Under the pieces are notes generated by a model. It was given only the letters and a program-made list of their open reading frames with translations, had not been told where the DNA came from and made no database searches. Both the position numbers and the translations under genes were made by a program. A stretch of 64,000 nucleotides of DNA from Beaufortia kweichowensis. Taxonomy: Eukaryota; Chordata; Actinopteri; Cypriniformes; Gastromyzontidae. The DNA lies in contig CM032801.1 in the NCBI GenBank assembly GCA_019155185.1, positions 5,261,351 through 5,325,350 of the forward strand, read 5' to 3'. The number at the start of each line of letters is the position of its first letter. Position 1 is the first letter of the stretch. Shown here one piece after another: positions 63,522 to 64,000 of this stretch.

Positions 63522-63685
63522 GAAACTCATCTCATCCTACACAGAGGAAAGACAGAGACCTCTTTACCCCAAACAAACACAGAGGCTCTGAGAATCATCC
63601 GCTTCAGCTGTCCAAAAGCGGCCGTGCAGACAAATCTGCTAATGAATCAGTCAAACACTCCAGACGTCTCTGTTTCTACAGCTGA
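63522..63685 (+). other. possible terminal exon, unidentified
   Basis: After a T-rich tract and TTAACAG, one frame (codon phase 1 at entry) is open for 54 codons and ends TGA at 63683-63685. It begins NSSHPTQRKDRDLF and is rich in K, R and S. No family was recognised and no upstream partner exon was found in the window. It could equally be chance in a GC-richer stretch. Confidence 0.2.
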
Positions 63686-64000
63686 AAAGAAAAAAGAAAA
63701 CTAATCTCACTGTCTGTAAAAAGTCATTCTAGAGGAGAATGAAAGTCAGGGTGTGAAAGAAAACATTCATGGAGGGAGTGAAAAGACAAGCCGGGGCTGT
63801 CGTGCTGTGTTGAGCGATGCTCTCTAACTCACTTCCTGTGCGAGCACACTTCATAGTGTGACATACAGTTCAATCATTACTGAATAATGACAATTATGGA
63901 GTATTGATATCTCTGTTATACCAATAATCTCTGCACTGCAGAGAAGACAGCATGGCTGGAAGTGTTCAATGAGAAGTGTGTCTCTTACATGTCTGAGCCT
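63686..64000. other. window end, nothing recognised
   Basis: Unique-looking sequence without coding frame, repeat match or clear regulatory motif. Confidence 0.5.

Overview
The window is vertebrate nuclear DNA, most likely from a cyprinid-type teleost fish. It is AT-rich and intron-rich, has no bacterial-style operons, and is full of fish-type dispersed repeats: tRNA-derived SINE tails with a 'TCGCTTTGGATAAAAGCG' core, small inverted-repeat elements and long (CT)n tracts. The species assignment is inference from repeat style. The two genes were identified by translating spliced exons and comparing them with the human proteins from memory.

Two protein-coding genes lie head to tail on the + strand. 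(1) 4673-13955 holds exons 2 onward of ldlrap1 (ARH), the clathrin adaptor for LDL-receptor endocytosis. Eight exons give 276 complete codons plus a split first codon. Only the short first coding exon is missing, presumably left of the window. PTB domain, LLDLE clathrin box and AP-2 appendage-binding motif are all visible. (2) 17058-42423 holds a complete 14-exon disc1 (Disrupted in Schizophrenia 1), a coiled-coil centrosomal and synaptic scaffold. Its length would be 853 aa, against 854 aa in human, if one extra base in exon 8 is discounted.

Layout: 1-4672 is ldlrap1 intron 1 with repeats. 13956-14770 is the ldlrap1 3' UTR. 14771-16500 is a short intergenic interval with repeats and a CTCF-like site. 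16500-17057 is the GC/CpG-richer disc1 promoter and leader with a palindromic CRE. disc1 introns carry most of the repeats, two further CTCF-like motifs and several unique, GC-richer blocks that may be regulatory. 42424-64000 has no recognisable protein-coding gene. It holds the disc1 3' UTR, some splice-site-bounded candidate non-coding exons, and at 58.8-61.7 kb an unusual AT-rich inverted-repeat complex.

Most interesting observations: a single-base frameshift with an immediate stop in disc1 exon 8; an AT-AC (U12-type) last intron of disc1 with near-consensus donor and branch site; a 32-nt cassette-exon candidate in ldlrap1 that would cut the AP-2-binding motif; long (CT)n tracts directly beside splice sites in both genes; and the AT-rich self-complementary ladder at 58.8-61.7 kb. 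I saw no new multi-gene system. The novelty here lies in gene structure and repeats.
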